A stretch of DNA of 64,000 nt from Bacteroidales bacterium (GCA_017439305.1 JAFSJK010000018.1:21777-85776); one strand, 5' to 3'. Shown: positions 1 to 10,123, counted from the stretch's first letter. The notes: generated by a model not told the origin, from the letters alone. Made by a program: numbers and translations.

Positions 1-2081
1 CGGCGGACGCCGGCGGCAATGGCGCTCTCGGACACAATCTTGAACAGGCCGATATTGCCGGTGGCGGAGGTATGCGTGCCGCCGCAGAGCTCGACGGATT
101 CGCCGAAACGGACCACGCGGACAACGTCCCCGTACTTTTCACCGAACAGGGCCATGGCGCCCATTGCGCGGGCCTCGTCCATCGTCGCATCGCGCTTTTC
201 CCACAGGGGATTGTTGGCGCGGATGAGGGCGTTGACCTTCTTCTCCACGGCGAGCATTTCCTCGTCGGTCATCTTGGCAAAGTGGGAGAAGTCGAAGCGG
301 AAATAGTCAGGGCCCACGAAGGAACCCTTCTGCTCCACGTGGGTGCCCAGGATTTCGCGCAGGGCCTCGTGGAGGAGGTGCGTCGCGGAGTGGTTGGCCT
401 GGATCTTCGCACGGCGGGCCGCATCGACATGCAGGTCGAAGGATTCGGTGCCGTCGGCGGGCAGGCGCTCTGCGAGGTGGATCGTCAGGTTGTTCTCCTT
501 GACGGTGTTCAGAATGGCGATCTTCTCGCCGGAAGCGCTGACAATGTATCCGGTATCACCTACCTGACCGCCCATCTCGGCATAGAACGGGGTCTTGTCG
601 AAGACGAGCTGGTAGAGCTCCTTGTTCTTCTGCTTGACGGTGCGCTGCTTCAGGAGCGTAGCGCCCTCGTAGTCCGTGAGGTCGTACCCCAGGAATTCTA
701 CTTCGTCGCCGGCAGCGAACTCCACCCAGTCGCCGAACTCGTTGGCGGTCGCGTTGCGGGCGCGCTCCTTCTGCTTGCCCAGCTCCACCTGGAAACCCTC
801 GAGGTCCACGGTGTAGCCCTTTTCGGTGGCGATGAGTTCGGTGAGGTCGATCGGGAAGCCGTAGGTGTCGTACAGGACGAACGCATCCACGCCGGAGATG
901 ACCTTGGTCGAGGCGCTCTTCGCCATCGTATCCTCCAGCAGGCGGATACCGCGGTCCAGCGTACGCAGGAAGGCATTCTCTTCCTCGCGGATGACGCTTT
1001 CAATCAGCTTCTGCTGGGCCTTCAGTTCCGGATAGGCCTCGCCCATGTCGTCCACGAGCTGCGGGACCAGGCGGGTCAGGAACGGCTCGGTGAAGCCAAG
1101 GAAGGTGTAGCCGTAACGGACGGCGCGGCGGAGGATCCGGCGGATCACATAACCAGCCTTCACGTTGGACGGGAGTTGTCCGTCGGCGATGGAGAAGGCG
1201 ATGGCACGGATATGGTCGGCGCAGACGCGCATGGCCACGTCCACCTTGTCGTTCTCGTGGTACATGTGGCCGGAGAATTCCTCCAGCTTGCCGATCAGGC
1301 CACTGAATACGTCCGTGTCGTAGTTAGTCGCTTTGCCCTGGAGCACCATGCACAGGCGCTCGAAGCCCATGCCTGTGTCGATGTTCTTGGCGGGCAGCGG
1401 CTCCAGATGGCCGTCGGCCTTGCGGTTGTACTGCATGAACACGAGGTTCCAGATCTCGATGACGTCGTCGTTGTCGGTATTCACGAGTTCCCGGCCGGGA
1501 ATCTTCGCGATCTCCTCGTCGGGACGGAGGTCGATGTGGATCTCCGAGCAGGGGCCGCAGGGGCCCGTATCGCCCATTTCCCAGAAATTGTCGTGCTTGT
1601 TGCCCGTGAGGACGTGGTCCGCCGGCAGATGCTTGAGCCAGGCTTCCTGCGCCTCGGTGTCGAGGGTGGTGCCGTCGTCGGCCGCGCCTTCGAACACCGT
1701 CGCATAAAGCTTGGTCTTGTCGATCTTGTACACCTCGGTGAGGAGTTCCCAGGCCCAGTCGATGGCCTCGGTCTTGAAATAGTCGCCGAAGCTCCAGTTG
1801 CCCAGCATCTCGAACATGGTGTGGTGGCGGCCGTCGTGGCCAACCGCCTCCAGGTCGTTGTGCTTGCCGCTCACGCGAAGGCATTTCTGGCTGTCCGTGG
1901 CGCGTTTGAACTTGGGCTGGGAGTTCCCGAGGAAGATGTCCTTGAACTGGTTCATCCCGGCGTTGGTGAACATCAGGGTGGGATCGTTCTTGATTACCAT
2001 CGGCGCCGACGGCACCACCGTGTGTCCCTTGGAAGCGAAGAAATCCAAGTATTTCTGACGTATTTCCTTTGCAGTCATCAT
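1..2081 (-). CDS. alaS: alanyl-tRNA synthetase (3' end beyond window)
   Basis: Charges tRNA-Ala with alanine in the cytoplasm and edits mischarged Ser/Gly. About 693 residues are visible; the C-terminal oligomerisation part lies beyond base 1. The N-terminal class II core begins [18 protein letters not shown] and contains the family stretch GNWSFGDYF. The editing-domain zinc motif HSATHLL is near residue 565 and the second zinc half CGGTH near residue 670. The start is one of two adjacent ATGs (2081 or 2078), just downstream of a TATATTTG promoter element on the minus strand at 2102-2109, so alaS can be transcribed separately from the MATE gene 46 bp upstream. Family assignment is secure. Confidence 0.97.
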   Translation of the reverse strand, partial: MMTAKEIRQKYLDFFASKGHTVVPSAPMVIKNDPTLMFTNAGMNQFKDIFLGNSQPKFKRATDSQKCLRVSGKHNDLEAVGHDGRHHTMFEMLGNWSFGDYFKTEAIDWAWELLTEVYKIDKTKLYATVFEGAADDGTTLDTEAQEAWLKHLPADHVLTGNKHDNFWEMGDTGPCGPCSEIHIDLRPDEEIAKIPGRELVNTDNDDVIEIWNLVFMQYNRKADGHLEPLPAKNIDTGMGFERLCMVLQGKATNYDTDVFSGLIGKLEEFSGHMYHENDKVDVAMRVCADHIRAIAFSIADGQLPSNVKAGYVIRRILRRAVRYGYTFLGFTEPFLTRLVPQLVDDMGEAYPELKAQQKLIESVIREEENAFLRTLDRGIRLLEDTMAKSASTKVISGVDAFVLYDTYGFPIDLTELIATEKGYTVDLEGFQVELGKQKERARNATANEFGDWVEFAAGDEVEFLGYDLTDYEGATLLKQRTVKQKNKELYQLVFDKTPFYAEMGGQVGDTGYIVSASGEKIAILNTVKENNLTIHLAERLPADGTESFDLHVDAARRAKIQANHSATHLLHEALREILGTHVEQKGSFVGPDYFRFDFSHFAKMTDEEMLAVEKKVNALIRANNPLWEKRDATMDEARAMGAMALFGEKYGDVVRVVRFGESVELCGGTHTSATGNIGLFKIVSESAIAAGVR

Positions 2082-2101
2082 AATCATTTTATTATAGCCT
2101 G

Positions 2102-2109
2102 CAAATATA
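2102..2109 (-). promoter_or_regulatory. Bacteroidetes -7 element for alaS
   Basis: Reads TATATTTG on the minus strand, matching the TAnnTTTG consensus of the Bacteroidetes housekeeping sigma factor. It sits in the 46-bp AT-rich gap between the MATE gene stop and the alaS start, about 20 bp before the start codon. Confidence 0.65.
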
Positions 2110-2127
2110 CGGATTTTATATGGATTT

Positions 2128-3531
2128 TCAAGCGTCCGGGATGGCCTTCCGCCATCGGAGGGTCAGGTAGAGGGCCCGGATGGCCAGATGGGTGAAGTAG
2201 GCGCCCATCAGGATGTGGATGGCGAGGGTCTCCGGAACGGTTCCGAGGAGGGCTTTCGCCAGGCCGATGCCCGCGAACCAGACGCCGAAAAAGCCCACGA
2301 CGCACCAGGCTGTGGAGTTCCGCAGGTCCTTCGATGCGGTGGCACCGGTGAAGATGCCGTCCCACGTGAAGGCCGGGCAGCCGATGACGGGCATCAGCAG
2401 CAGCCAGGGTATGAATTCCCTCCCTGCTTCCACGACGCTCGCATCGGACGTCATCAGGCGGAGCAGCGGGACGCCGCCCACGCCATACACGAGGAAGAAC
2501 AGGCCTGTTACGCCCAGGCTCCAGACGAAGGTCTGCCGGATCGTGGACATCACGCCGTCATGGGATCCTTCCCCGATGAAACGCCCGGTCAGTGCCTCTC
2601 CGGCATAGGCGAAGCCGTCGGTGAAGTAACTGAAAATCATCAGCAGTTTCATCAGGATGGCTCCCACGGCCAGCATCATGTCCCCGTAGCGGGCCGAGAT
2701 CATCGTGAAGCCGATATACACGGCGATCATGCACATGGACCGGAGGAACAGGTCGCGGTTCAGCACGAAGAATGCCCGGAGTCCGCGGCCTTTGGTGACA
2801 GGGTTCGCGGCGTGCGCCCGGAAGAAGGTTCCGTACCGCCTCCGGACTGCGATGGCAGCATACAGGAAGCCGGTCCATTGGGTGATGAGCGTGCCGTAGG
2901 CGACGCCGGCGAAGCCCAGGGCGGGGAGGCCGGCATAGCCGAAAGCCAGACCGATGGATAGGAGGATGTTCACCGCGTTCACGAGGAGGTCGCAGACCAT
3001 CGGCCGGACCGTGTCCTGCATGCCGATGAACCAGCCCTTGAAGGCGAACAGGGAAAGGGTGGCGGGCGCCGCCCAGATGCGGATGTAAAAGTATTGGGTA
3101 GCAAGGGCTTGCACCTCGGGGGAGCATTCCACCAGGAGGAACGCGACCTGCACGACGACCCATTGCAGGGCGACGAGTGCGAGGCCGGAGGAGAGGGCGA
3201 TCCCCAGCGCCCGTTTCAGGGTCAGTGCGATATCGGTCTCGGCCTCCAGGACACCCGCTGCAGACGCTTCCTGGGAACTCGCGTGGTACCTTCCATAAGC
3301 CTGGGCCGTAAGGCCGCCGGTACCGCCCCGCAGGAATCCGAAATTCCAGTAGAGCATGTCGAAAAGCATCGAGCCGATGGAGATGCCGCCGATAAGGGCC
3401 GCAGCGCTGATCCCGCCGGAGGCGCCCAGATGCCCGGCCACGGCAATGTCCACCATGCCCACCAGGGGCACCGTGATGTTCGCGAGGATGCTCGGAACGG
3501 CGAGGCGGAGAATGTCCCGGTGGAGGTTCAT
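2128..3531 (-). CDS. MATE-family multidrug/Na+ antiporter
   Basis: Inner-membrane multidrug and toxin extrusion exporter of 467 residues, the usual MATE size. The N-terminus reads [20 protein letters not shown] followed by VAGHLG, the start typical of the DinF-like branch, and about twelve hydrophobic segments follow. Its ATG overlaps the stop of rsgA (ATGA at 3528-3531), so the two are translationally coupled in one minus-strand transcript. The substrate cannot be read from the sequence. Confidence 0.9.
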   Translation of the reverse strand: MNLHRDILRLAVPSILANITVPLVGMVDIAVAGHLGASGGISAAALIGGISIGSMLFDMLYWNFGFLRGGTGGLTAQAYGRYHASSQEASAAGVLEAETDIALTLKRALGIALSSGLALVALQWVVVQVAFLLVECSPEVQALATQYFYIRIWAAPATLSLFAFKGWFIGMQDTVRPMVCDLLVNAVNILLSIGLAFGYAGLPALGFAGVAYGTLITQWTGFLYAAIAVRRRYGTFFRAHAANPVTKGRGLRAFFVLNRDLFLRSMCMIAVYIGFTMISARYGDMMLAVGAILMKLLMIFSYFTDGFAYAGEALTGRFIGEGSHDGVMSTIRQTFVWSLGVTGLFFLVYGVGGVPLLRLMTSDASVVEAGREFIPWLLLMPVIGCPAFTWDGIFTGATASKDLRNSTAWCVVGFFGVWFAGIGLAKALLGTVPETLAIHILMGAYFTHLAIRALYLTLRWRKAIPDA

Positions 3532-4460
3532 CGGAATTTCTTGTCTTCTTCCAGCATGCCCAGGTAGGATGCGTAGCGTTCCGCGGAGATATCACCCGTT
3601 TCCACGGCTTCCTTCACGGTGCAGCCGGGTTCGTGGGTATGGGTGCAGGGCGTGAACCGGCAGCCGGCCGACGCCCGGAGCATTTCGGGAAAATACTTTC
3701 CGATCTCCTCCTTTTCGAGATCGACGAGCCCAAAACCGCGAAGTCCCGGAGAATCAATGACATACCCACCGCTTGCCAGGGGGTACATCTCGTAGAGGGA
3801 CGTGGTATGCTTTCCCTGGAGATGGGCCGTGGAAATCTGCCCGATCTTGGGGTCCAGCGCCGGGTCCAGGGCCTTGATCAGGGAAGACTTTCCTACGCCC
3901 GATTCGCCGGAGAACAGGTTGACCTTTCCCCGGCAGGATTCCCGCAGGCAGTCGATGCCTTCCCCCGTAAGGACGGAGGTGTCGATGACCGGATACCCGG
4001 CCCCCTCGTAAATGGCGTGGAAGGCGTCGATCTGTTCCTGGGCCAGGGACCGGTACAGGTCCACCTTCGACAGGACGATCGTGGCGGGAATCCCGTACAC
4101 CCCGCAAGTGACAAGGATCCGGTCCAGGAAGGGCAGTTTGATTTCCGGAAAAAACAGCGAGACGACCAGGTAGGCCCTGTCCACGTTGGCCGCGATGATA
4201 TGGGCCTGCCGGGACAGGTTCGTGGAGCGGCGGATGACGTAATTCTCGCGCGGCAGCACTTCCGTGATCACGGCGGTGGCCTCTCCGTCCGTCCATTCGT
4301 ACCGCACCCGGTCACCCACGGCGACCGGATTGGTAATCTGGCTGGCTTTCAGACGGATACGTCCCCGGAGAACGGCCGGGAACAGCCGCCACTCCGGCAA
4401 GGAGGAAAGTTCGTAGTGACTTCCCGCGTTTTTGACAACCGTCGCTTCACCCCGTGTCAT
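3528..4460 (-). CDS. rsgA: small ribosomal subunit biogenesis GTPase RsgA
   Basis: Circularly permuted GTPase that checks late 30S subunit maturation. The 310-residue protein has an N-terminal OB fold (to about residue 75), then the permuted GTPase order: SKVD (G4) before the P-loop GESGVGKSS near residues 183-191, then a C-terminal zinc finger (CRFTPCTHTHEPGC near residue 265). The frame stays open upstream to 4784, but the start at 4460 (MTRGEATVVKN) is chosen because the minus-strand promoter element lies at 4490-4497, which places longer starts upstream of the transcript. It is divergent from malQ and overlaps the MATE gene by four bases. Confidence 0.95.
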   Translation of the reverse strand: MTRGEATVVKNAGSHYELSSLPEWRLFPAVLRGRIRLKASQITNPVAVGDRVRYEWTDGEATAVITEVLPRENYVIRRSTNLSRQAHIIAANVDRAYLVVSLFFPEIKLPFLDRILVTCGVYGIPATIVLSKVDLYRSLAQEQIDAFHAIYEGAGYPVIDTSVLTGEGIDCLRESCRGKVNLFSGESGVGKSSLIKALDPALDPKIGQISTAHLQGKHTTSLYEMYPLASGGYVIDSPGLRGFGLVDLEKEEIGKYFPEMLRASAGCRFTPCTHTHEPGCTVKEAVETGDISAERYASYLGMLEEDKKFR

Positions 4461-4489
4461 TCGTCGCGCTTTTTGAACAGTTCGTACCG

Positions 4490-4497
4490 CAAAGATA
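4490..4497 (-). promoter_or_regulatory. -7 element for rsgA-MATE
   Basis: TATCTTTG on the minus strand, 30 bp upstream of the chosen rsgA start. It forms a divergent promoter pair with the malQ element at 4530-4537. Confidence 0.7.
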
Positions 4498-4529
4498 AGG
4501 GTTTGTTTTGAAACTCCGTCCCGATTCCG

Positions 4530-4537
4530 TAATTTTG
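4530..4537 (+). promoter_or_regulatory. -7 element for malQ operon
   Basis: TAATTTTG on the plus strand, with a TTG at 4508-4510 about 19 bp upstream that fits the -33 element. The malQ ATG follows at 4570. Confidence 0.65.
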
Positions 4538-4569
4538 CTTCAACACGAAACGATAACCGATTTGACGTT

Positions 4570-6996
4570 ATGAATATCCGAATTACGATCCAATACCATA
4601 CCGAGTGGGGCGAGAACCTGGTGCTCCGTATCGGCAGGCGGCGTTTTCCGATGACCCCGGATTTTGCCGGCATGTGGCACATCGGGCTGACCGGCCGGAA
4701 CCTGCGGGACGGAGACCGTTTTTCGTTCGAGGTGGAACGGGATGGAAAGACGGTGCGCCGCGAATGGCGCGACCACCTGTACACCGCTCCCGCGAGTGCC
4801 GTATCCCTGATCCTTCGGGAACGCTGGATTTCCCGTCCGGCCGATTCCTCGTTCTATTCCGCCGCTTTCAGCGATGTCATTTTCCGTCGTCCCGACGGGG
4901 CGTCTTTCCGTCATCCCAGGGCTACCGCTCCCAGGAAGGGGAACGTTTCGTTCCGGGTGGCGGCCCCCCAGGTCCGCACCGGGGAATCGCTGGCCCTGGC
5001 GGGCAGCGGCCCGCTCGGCGACTGGAAGGTGTTCCACCTGATGGACGACGGCGCTTTCCCGTATTGGCGCATGTCGCTGGATGTCCATGAACCCTTCGAA
5101 TTCAAGTTCGTCATCGTGGACACGGAGACCCGCCGCCCCCTGTTCTGGGAAGAGGGCCCGAACCATTTCTTCGGGGAAGTCCCGGCTGCGGGAACACATC
5201 TGTCGGTGGCCGACCTCGTTCCGGAGTTCCAATGCATTCCCTGGAGGGGCGCCGGCGTCGCCGTCCCGGTCTTCGCCCTCCGGACGGAGGACAGTTTCGG
5301 GGTGGGTGAGTTCCACGATATCAAGAAACTGGTGGACTGGGCCGTCGCGGCCGGGCAGCACATCATCCAGCTCCTGCCCATCAACGACACCACGATGACC
5401 CATACCTGGCAGGATTCCTATCCTTACAATGCCGTCAGTTCCTTCGCCCTTCATCCGCAGTTCCTGCATTTGCCGGACGCCGGTGTCCGGAAAGACGCGA
5501 AATACAAGGCCCTGAAGGCTGAGTTGGAGGCCCTTCCCCAGATCGATTATGAGAAGGTCAACCAGGCGAAACTGGCGCTGCTCCGGAAAGTCTATGCGAA
5601 AAGCGGTGCGGAGGTGATGCAGACCCCGGCCTACCACGATTTCGTAGCGGCCAATGTCGAATGGCTGATGCCCTACGCCGTCTTCTCGGTCCTCCGGGAC
5701 CAGAACGGTTCCTGCGATTTCTCCACGTGGGGCGAATTCGCCACTTATGATCCGCGCCGGGTCGATGCGTTCGCCGCCGCCCATGTGGACGAGGTGAACT
5801 ATTATTGCTATGTCCAGTTCCTCTTGGACCGGCAGCTCCACGAAGCCGTCGCCTATGCGCACGGGAAAGGGGTAGCCCTGAAGGGTGACCTTCCCATCGG
5901 CGTGAGCCGCCAGAGCGCGGATGCCTGGCAGCACCCGGAACTCTTCCATATGGACAGCCAGGCCGGTGCCCCGCCGGATGCCTTCGCGGCCGACGGCCAG
6001 AACTGGGGCTTCCCGACTTACAACTGGGAGAAGATGGCGGAGGACGGCTATGCCTGGTGGAAGGCCCGGATGCGCAAGATGGCGGAGTATTTCGACGCCT
6101 TCCGCATCGACCACATCCTCGGCTTCTTCCGGATCTGGGAGATTCCCGTTCCGTACAAGAGCGGCCTGATGGGTCATTTCAATCCGGCCCTGCCGTACAG
6201 CGGGGAAGAACTCCGGAACAAGGGGTTCAATCCGGTGGCGACCGGCGATGCCAACGTCCTCTTCGTGGAGGATCCGCGCCAGAAGGACTTCTGGCATCCG
6301 CGGATTTCCGCCCAGTACACCGAAGCCTATGCCCAGCTTCCGGTGTGGCTGAAGGACCGCTACAACGAACTGTACAACGATTTCTTCTACCGCCGTCACA
6401 ACCAGTTCTGGAAGGAGTCGGCCTACCGGAAACTCCCGGCCCTGGTCCGCTCCACGGGCATGCTCTGCTGCGGCGAGGACCTCGGCATGATTCCGGACAG
6501 CGTCCCCGAGACGATGGCCGACCTCAATATCCTCAGCCTCGAGATCCAGCGGATGCCCAAGGATCCCCGGGACAAGTTCGCCGATCCGGCCCGCTATCCG
6601 TACAACTGCGTCTGCGCTACCGGAACCCACGACACGGCACCGTTGCGCGCCTGGTGGGAGGAAGACCGCGCCCTTACGCAGGAGTATTACAACACGATGC
6701 TCCATTGCGGCGGCGACGCACCGGCCTTCTGCGAGCCCTGGGTTGCCGACCTGGTGATCGGCGCCCACCTGAAATCGCCGGCGATGCTCGCCATCCTGCC
6801 CCTGCAGGACTGGCTGGCCACCGACGGGGAAGTCCGCTATCCGGGCAATCCCGCCGACGAGCGCATCAACGTTCCCGCCATCCCGCGCTACTACTGGCGC
6901 TACCGGATGCACTGCACCCTGGAATCCCTGATTGCCAACGATGCCCTGAACGCGCACATCAAGGGCATGGTGGATGCTTCTGGAAGGAACAGATAA
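4570..6996 (+). CDS. malQ: 4-alpha-glucanotransferase (GH77) with N-terminal starch-binding domain
   Basis: Amylomaltase: transfers alpha-1,4-glucan segments between maltooligosaccharides in cytoplasmic maltodextrin or glycogen metabolism. It has 808 residues, longer than enterobacterial MalQ because two beta-sandwich segments precede the barrel; the second (about residues 124-220, with SGPLGDWKVFHLMDDG) looks like a CBM20. The GH77 barrel shows the nucleophile region FRIDHILGFF near residue 512, the acid/base region CCGEDLGMIPD near residue 635, and THDT near residue 687. No signal peptide is present. This long architecture is usual in Bacteroidetes. Its stop shares a base with the next ATG. 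Confidence 0.95.
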   Translation: MNIRITIQYHTEWGENLVLRIGRRRFPMTPDFAGMWHIGLTGRNLRDGDRFSFEVERDGKTVRREWRDHLYTAPASAVSLILRERWISRPADSSFYSAAFSDVIFRRPDGASFRHPRATAPRKGNVSFRVAAPQVRTGESLALAGSGPLGDWKVFHLMDDGAFPYWRMSLDVHEPFEFKFVIVDTETRRPLFWEEGPNHFFGEVPAAGTHLSVADLVPEFQCIPWRGAGVAVPVFALRTEDSFGVGEFHDIKKLVDWAVAAGQHIIQLLPINDTTMTHTWQDSYPYNAVSSFALHPQFLHLPDAGVRKDAKYKALKAELEALPQIDYEKVNQAKLALLRKVYAKSGAEVMQTPAYHDFVAANVEWLMPYAVFSVLRDQNGSCDFSTWGEFATYDPRRVDAFAAAHVDEVNYYCYVQFLLDRQLHEAVAYAHGKGVALKGDLPIGVSRQSADAWQHPELFHMDSQAGAPPDAFAADGQNWGFPTYNWEKMAEDGYAWWKARMRKMAEYFDAFRIDHILGFFRIWEIPVPYKSGLMGHFNPALPYSGEELRNKGFNPVATGDANVLFVEDPRQKDFWHPRISAQYTEAYAQLPVWLKDRYNELYNDFFYRRHNQFWKESAYRKLPALVRSTGMLCCGEDLGMIPDSVPETMADLNILSLEIQRMPKDPRDKFADPARYPYNCVCATGTHDTAPLRAWWEEDRALTQEYYNTMLHCGGDAPAFCEPWVADLVIGAHLKSPAMLAILPLQDWLATDGEVRYPGNPADERINVPAIPRYYWRYRMHCTLESLIANDALNAHIKGMVDASGRNR

Positions 6997-7340
6997 TGAA
7001 AGACAACGACTGGAAATCCCGCCTGGGCGTGGTCTATTCCACCAACCCGGACTTTCACTACGAGACTCCCGCAGCGGAGGAGGCGGAAACGCTTCCTCCC
7101 GGGAAACAGCGGCTTATCGTTGCCATCGACCGGCGGAACCGCGGGGGGAAACAGGTGACGCTCGTGACCGGTTTCGTGGGAACCCAGGACGACCTGAAAG
7201 AATTGGGGAAGACCCTGAAGACCCGGTGCGGCGTGGGCGGAACGGCCAAGGACGGGGAGATCACCATCCAGGGGGATCTCCGGGACAAGGTGGTCGCCCT
7301 GCTCCGGGAAATGGGGTATAATGCAAAACGGGGGAACTGA
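6996..7340 (+). CDS. SUI1/eIF1-like translation factor (YciH type)
   Basis: A 114-residue protein with the SUI1 fold: KQRLIVAIDRRNRGGKQVTL opens the domain and GVGGTAKDGEITIQGD closes it. Bacterial YciH proteins are homologues of eukaryotic eIF1, which controls start-codon fidelity; the bacterial role is less certain. The basic GGKQVT segment resembles the RNA-contacting part of eIF1. The start overlaps the malQ stop by one base and its stop overlaps the next ATG (TGATG), so it is embedded in the operon. Confidence 0.85.
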   Translation: MKDNDWKSRLGVVYSTNPDFHYETPAAEEAETLPPGKQRLIVAIDRRNRGGKQVTLVTGFVGTQDDLKELGKTLKTRCGVGGTAKDGEITIQGDLRDKVVALLREMGYNAKRGN

Positions 7341-8041
7341 TGCTGCAGGACGTGTTCAAATCAGGCCGGCTGCTGTTGCCGGACACTCCTCCGGAAGCTC
7401 CGGCGCCGGTGGAGGAGGTCCCCTTGACGGGAACCCTCCTGGTGGTCGCGTCCATCCTGTTGTTCCTCCTGATCCTGCGGAGTTTCCTGACCGTACTGCC
7501 TTATCTTCGGGACACGGTGCTCCGCGCCCGCGGCAGCGCCGCCCTGGAGAACAGTGTCAAGGTGAGCCGGGACCGGAACCTGGTGGCCGCCGTCTTCCTG
7601 CTGCCTGCCGTGTTGCTCATTTACCGGTACCGCCTCTACGACCCGTCTTTCCTGCAGGGTGTGGGCCCGGATATCCGGCTTCTGGTCATCGCCGGTGTCT
7701 TTTTCGGCTACCTGCTGCTCCGCTACCTGCTGTCGCGGTGGGCGAGGCCCCGCCGCCGCTATGACGATTACCAGATGGCCTACCGGGCAGGCTACACCTT
7801 CTTCATCCTGCTGATGATGCTGGCGCTCGCGACGGTGGGCATCCTGTACCTGGCCGGTGTTGACGATCTCATTATCAATCGCTTCCTTTTGATCGAATCC
7901 GGCGTCATCTATTTGATCTATTTGCTGCGCCGCGGACAAATTTTGTCGTTATCTTGCAATCCTTTGACAACTTTTTTGTACCTTTGCGGCCTTGAATTGC
8001 TGCCGACCGCCCTGCTGGTCGTTTCGGCGGTGATCCTGTAG
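7340..8041 (+). CDS. DUF4271 membrane protein
   Basis: A 233-residue integral membrane protein with about six hydrophobic segments (for example LLVVASILLFLLILRSFL near residue 35). It matches the Bacteroidetes DUF4271 family by size, topology and location: the family typically sits directly before uroporphyrinogen-III synthase, as here. Function is unknown. The last 60 bp are AT-rich and appear to contain a promoter for the downstream genes. Confidence 0.75.
   Translation: MLQDVFKSGRLLLPDTPPEAPAPVEEVPLTGTLLVVASILLFLLILRSFLTVLPYLRDTVLRARGSAALENSVKVSRDRNLVAAVFLLPAVLLIYRYRLYDPSFLQGVGPDIRLLVIAGVFFGYLLLRYLLSRWARPRRRYDDYQMAYRAGYTFFILLMMLALATVGILYLAGVDDLIINRFLLIESGVIYLIYLLRRGQILSLSCNPLTTFLYLCGLELLPTALLVVSAVIL
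7979..7986 (+). promoter_or_regulatory. internal -7 element for hemD-rnpA-yidD-menG
   Basis: TACCTTTG lies inside the 3' end of the DUF4271 coding region, in an AT-rich dip, with TTG at 7954-7956 about 22 bp upstream. It would allow hemD and the ribosome/RNase P genes to be expressed independently of malQ. Confidence 0.5.
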
Positions 8042-8060
8042 GTTAGTGAAGTAACAGAGT

Positions 8061-8804
8061 ATGCCAGTCAAGAACATCCTGATTTCGCAGAACACGCCCC
8101 GTGTTCTCACCCCTTATCAGGCGGTCTCGGAGAAGTACGGCGTGGAATTCGAATTCCGCCCCTTCTTCCTCATCGAGCCGCTGACATCCCGGGAATTCCG
8201 CGCCCAGCGGATCAATATCCTCGATTACACCGCCATCGTCTTTTCGTCCCGGCACGCCATCGACGCATTTTTCTCCCTGGCGGAGGAGCTGCGGTGCAAG
8301 ATTCCCGAGACGATGAAATACTTCTGCACGACCGAGGTCGTCGCGATGTATCTCCAGAAGCACATCGTCTACCGCAAGCGCAAGATCTTCTACGGTACCG
8401 GCACTCCGGACAGCGTCATCGCGCTCATCGGTCCCAAGCACAAAGGAGAGAAGTTCCTGATTACCACTTCGGATTCATCCAACAATGATGCCCTTACCCG
8501 GCTTTTCGACGCACAGAAGCTGAACTATACGACGGGTGTCTTCGTCAAGTCCGTTCCCCAGGACCTTTCCGGCGTGGACCTGCACGCCTATGACATGATT
8601 GTCCTGTACAATCCCTCCGATGTCAAGTCCCTCTACGAGAATTTCCCCACGTTCGAGCAGGGCGACATCAAGTTCGTCTCCTACGGCCGTTCCATCGTGA
8701 AGGCGATGGAGGAGGCCGGTCTCACGATCGAAGTCAAGGCTCCGTCCCCCGAGGTTCCGTCCGTGGCCCGCGCCATCGAACTGTATCTCGAAAACCAGCA
8801 ATAG
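8061..8804 (+). CDS. hemD: uroporphyrinogen-III synthase
   Basis: Cyclises hydroxymethylbilane to uroporphyrinogen III in haem/sirohaem synthesis. The 247-residue sequence has the two-domain alternating alpha/beta pattern of the family, with YTAIVFSSRHAIDAFF near residue 55 and YDMIVLYNPSDVKSLYENF near residue 175. The family diverges strongly in sequence, so neighbourhood (DUF4271 before, rnpA after, a conserved Bacteroidetes order) is part of the evidence. No other hem genes are in the window. Confidence 0.85.
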   Translation: MPVKNILISQNTPRVLTPYQAVSEKYGVEFEFRPFFLIEPLTSREFRAQRINILDYTAIVFSSRHAIDAFFSLAEELRCKIPETMKYFCTTEVVAMYLQKHIVYRKRKIFYGTGTPDSVIALIGPKHKGEKFLITTSDSSNNDALTRLFDAQKLNYTTGVFVKSVPQDLSGVDLHAYDMIVLYNPSDVKSLYENFPTFEQGDIKFVSYGRSIVKAMEEAGLTIEVKAPSPEVPSVARAIELYLENQQ

Positions 8805-8811
8805 CCGCGGG

Positions 8812-9165
8812 ATGGCGGCCACCCTTCGGAAGTCCGAACGGCTCTGCGGCCAGGTGGCCATCGCAGGGCTGATGGAACGTGGAAAGGGTGGTGCAGCCGG
8901 TTGCCTGCGTTACAAATACCTCGTGAACGAGGGTGCGGAAGTCTCCCGCATCCTCGTTTCCGTTCCCAAACGGAGCTTCAAGCGTGCCGTCAAACGCAAT
9001 CTCCTGAAGCGGCGCATCCGGGAATCCTACCGGCTGCAGAAGGAACTTCTTCCGGTCCCCGTGGACATCCTGTTCGTCTACACCCCCCGCGAGGTGCTTC
9101 CTTATGCCGCCATTTTCGCATCGATGACCGATGTGCTGAACGCCGTAGCCGAGAGACTGAGATGA
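8812..9165 (+). CDS. rnpA: ribonuclease P protein component
   Basis: Protein subunit of RNase P, which matures tRNA 5' ends with the catalytic RNA. It has 117 residues and the diagnostic basic helix [19 protein letters not shown] near residues 57-75. Its stop overlaps the ATG of yidD (ATGA), the usual rnpA-yidD coupling. It starts 7 bp after hemD. Confidence 0.95.
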   Translation: MAATLRKSERLCGQVAIAGLMERGKGGAAGCLRYKYLVNEGAEVSRILVSVPKRSFKRAVKRNLLKRRIRESYRLQKELLPVPVDILFVYTPREVLPYAAIFASMTDVLNAVAERLR

Positions 9166-9401
9166 AACTTCCGAACTGGCTGAAACAGGTCCTGATCTTT
9201 CCCTTCGTGCTCCTGATCAAATTCTATCAGGTGTGCATCAGCCCGTTCACCCCGCCCGCCTGCCGTTTCACGCCCACCTGTTCCCAGTACGCCCTGGAGG
9301 CGTTCCGTAAATATGGACCGTTCAAGGGCTTGTACCTTGCCGTCCGCCGCATCCTCCGTTGCCACCCCTGGGGCGGAAGCGGTTATGACCCTGTTCCCTG
9401 A
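9162..9401 (+). CDS. yidD: membrane protein insertion efficiency factor YidD
   Basis: Small 79-residue protein of the YidD family, which sits at the inner membrane and assists YidC-dependent insertion. The family signature is clear: [20 protein letters not shown], then [12 protein letters not shown] and a C-terminal [12 protein letters not shown]. The start overlaps rnpA by four bases and the stop shares a base with the next gene. Confidence 0.95.
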   Translation: MKLPNWLKQVLIFPFVLLIKFYQVCISPFTPPACRFTPTCSQYALEAFRKYGPFKGLYLAVRRILRCHPWGGSGYDPVP

Positions 9402-10099
9402 TGCCCAAGAAAGAGAATATCAAGAAAATGTTCGACAGCATCGCGCCGTCGTACGACAGCCTGAACCATGTGATGTCGCTGGGAATCGACCGCCTTTGGC
9501 GGCGTGCCGCCGTGCGGGAGATCGTGGACGGCCGGGACCAGCAGATCCTGGACATCGCCTGCGGAACCGGCGATTCCACCATCGCCATCGCCCGGAAAGC
9601 GTCGGACGGAAGCCGGGTCGTGGGCACGGACATCTCGGACGGGATGATGGCGCTGGTTCGGCGCAAGGCCATCGACCGGGGCGTGGACTGGAAGATCGAG
9701 GTGGAGCAGGGTGACGGGGAAGCCCTCCGGTTCGGGGAGGGGCGTTTCGATGCGGTCACCTGCCAGTTCGGCATCCGCAACTTCGAACACAAGGAGCGCG
9801 GCCTCTCCGAGATGTTCCGGGTCTTGAAACCGGGCGGCAAGGCCGTTATCCTGGAGCTGTCCGTCCCGGACAACAAGCGGGTGCGGGCCGTGTATGACCT
9901 CTATTTCCTGCATGTGCTGCCCTGGATCGGCGGCATCGTCTCCGGCGACAAGGCCGCCTACCGCTACCTTCCCGCCTCGGTCCACAACTTCCCTTCCCCC
10001 AAAGACTTCTGCGGGATGATGGAGGAGGCCGGCTTCCGCAACGTCCGCTGCAAGACCTTCACCATGGGCCTGTGCCGGATGTTCGTGGGGGAGCGTTAG
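9401..10099 (+). CDS. menG: demethylmenaquinone methyltransferase
   Basis: C-methylates demethylmenaquinone to menaquinone (UbiE/MenG family), using S-adenosylmethionine. The 232-residue class I methyltransferase shows MFDSIAPSYDSLNHVMSLG at the N-terminus, the SAM loop DIACGTGDSTIAIA near residue 48, and the family motif CQFGIRNFEH near residue 120. Bacteroidetes make menaquinone, so MenG is the likely role. It is the last gene of the malQ transcript. Confidence 0.93.
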   Translation: MPKKENIKKMFDSIAPSYDSLNHVMSLGIDRLWRRAAVREIVDGRDQQILDIACGTGDSTIAIARKASDGSRVVGTDISDGMMALVRRKAIDRGVDWKIEVEQGDGEALRFGEGRFDAVTCQFGIRNFEHKERGLSEMFRVLKPGGKAVILELSVPDNKRVRAVYDLYFLHVLPWIGGIVSGDKAAYRYLPASVHNFPSPKDFCGMMEEAGFRNVRCKTFTMGLCRMFVGER

Positions 10100-10123
10100 T
10101 TTGTCCGTCCGGGGTTTTTTTGC

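Noticed and set aside
72-2195. Long open frame of about 700 codons on the plus strand opposite alaS
   Set aside because: It mirrors the codon structure of a clear alaS gene on the other strand; high G+C at third positions leaves antisense frames open. The encoded protein is low-complexity (V/E/A/H-rich) with no family features.
4461-4784. 108-codon N-terminal extension of RsgA
   Set aside because: It would cross the rsgA promoter element and the divergent malQ promoter and overlap the malQ 5' coding region; RsgA proteins normally begin near the chosen start.
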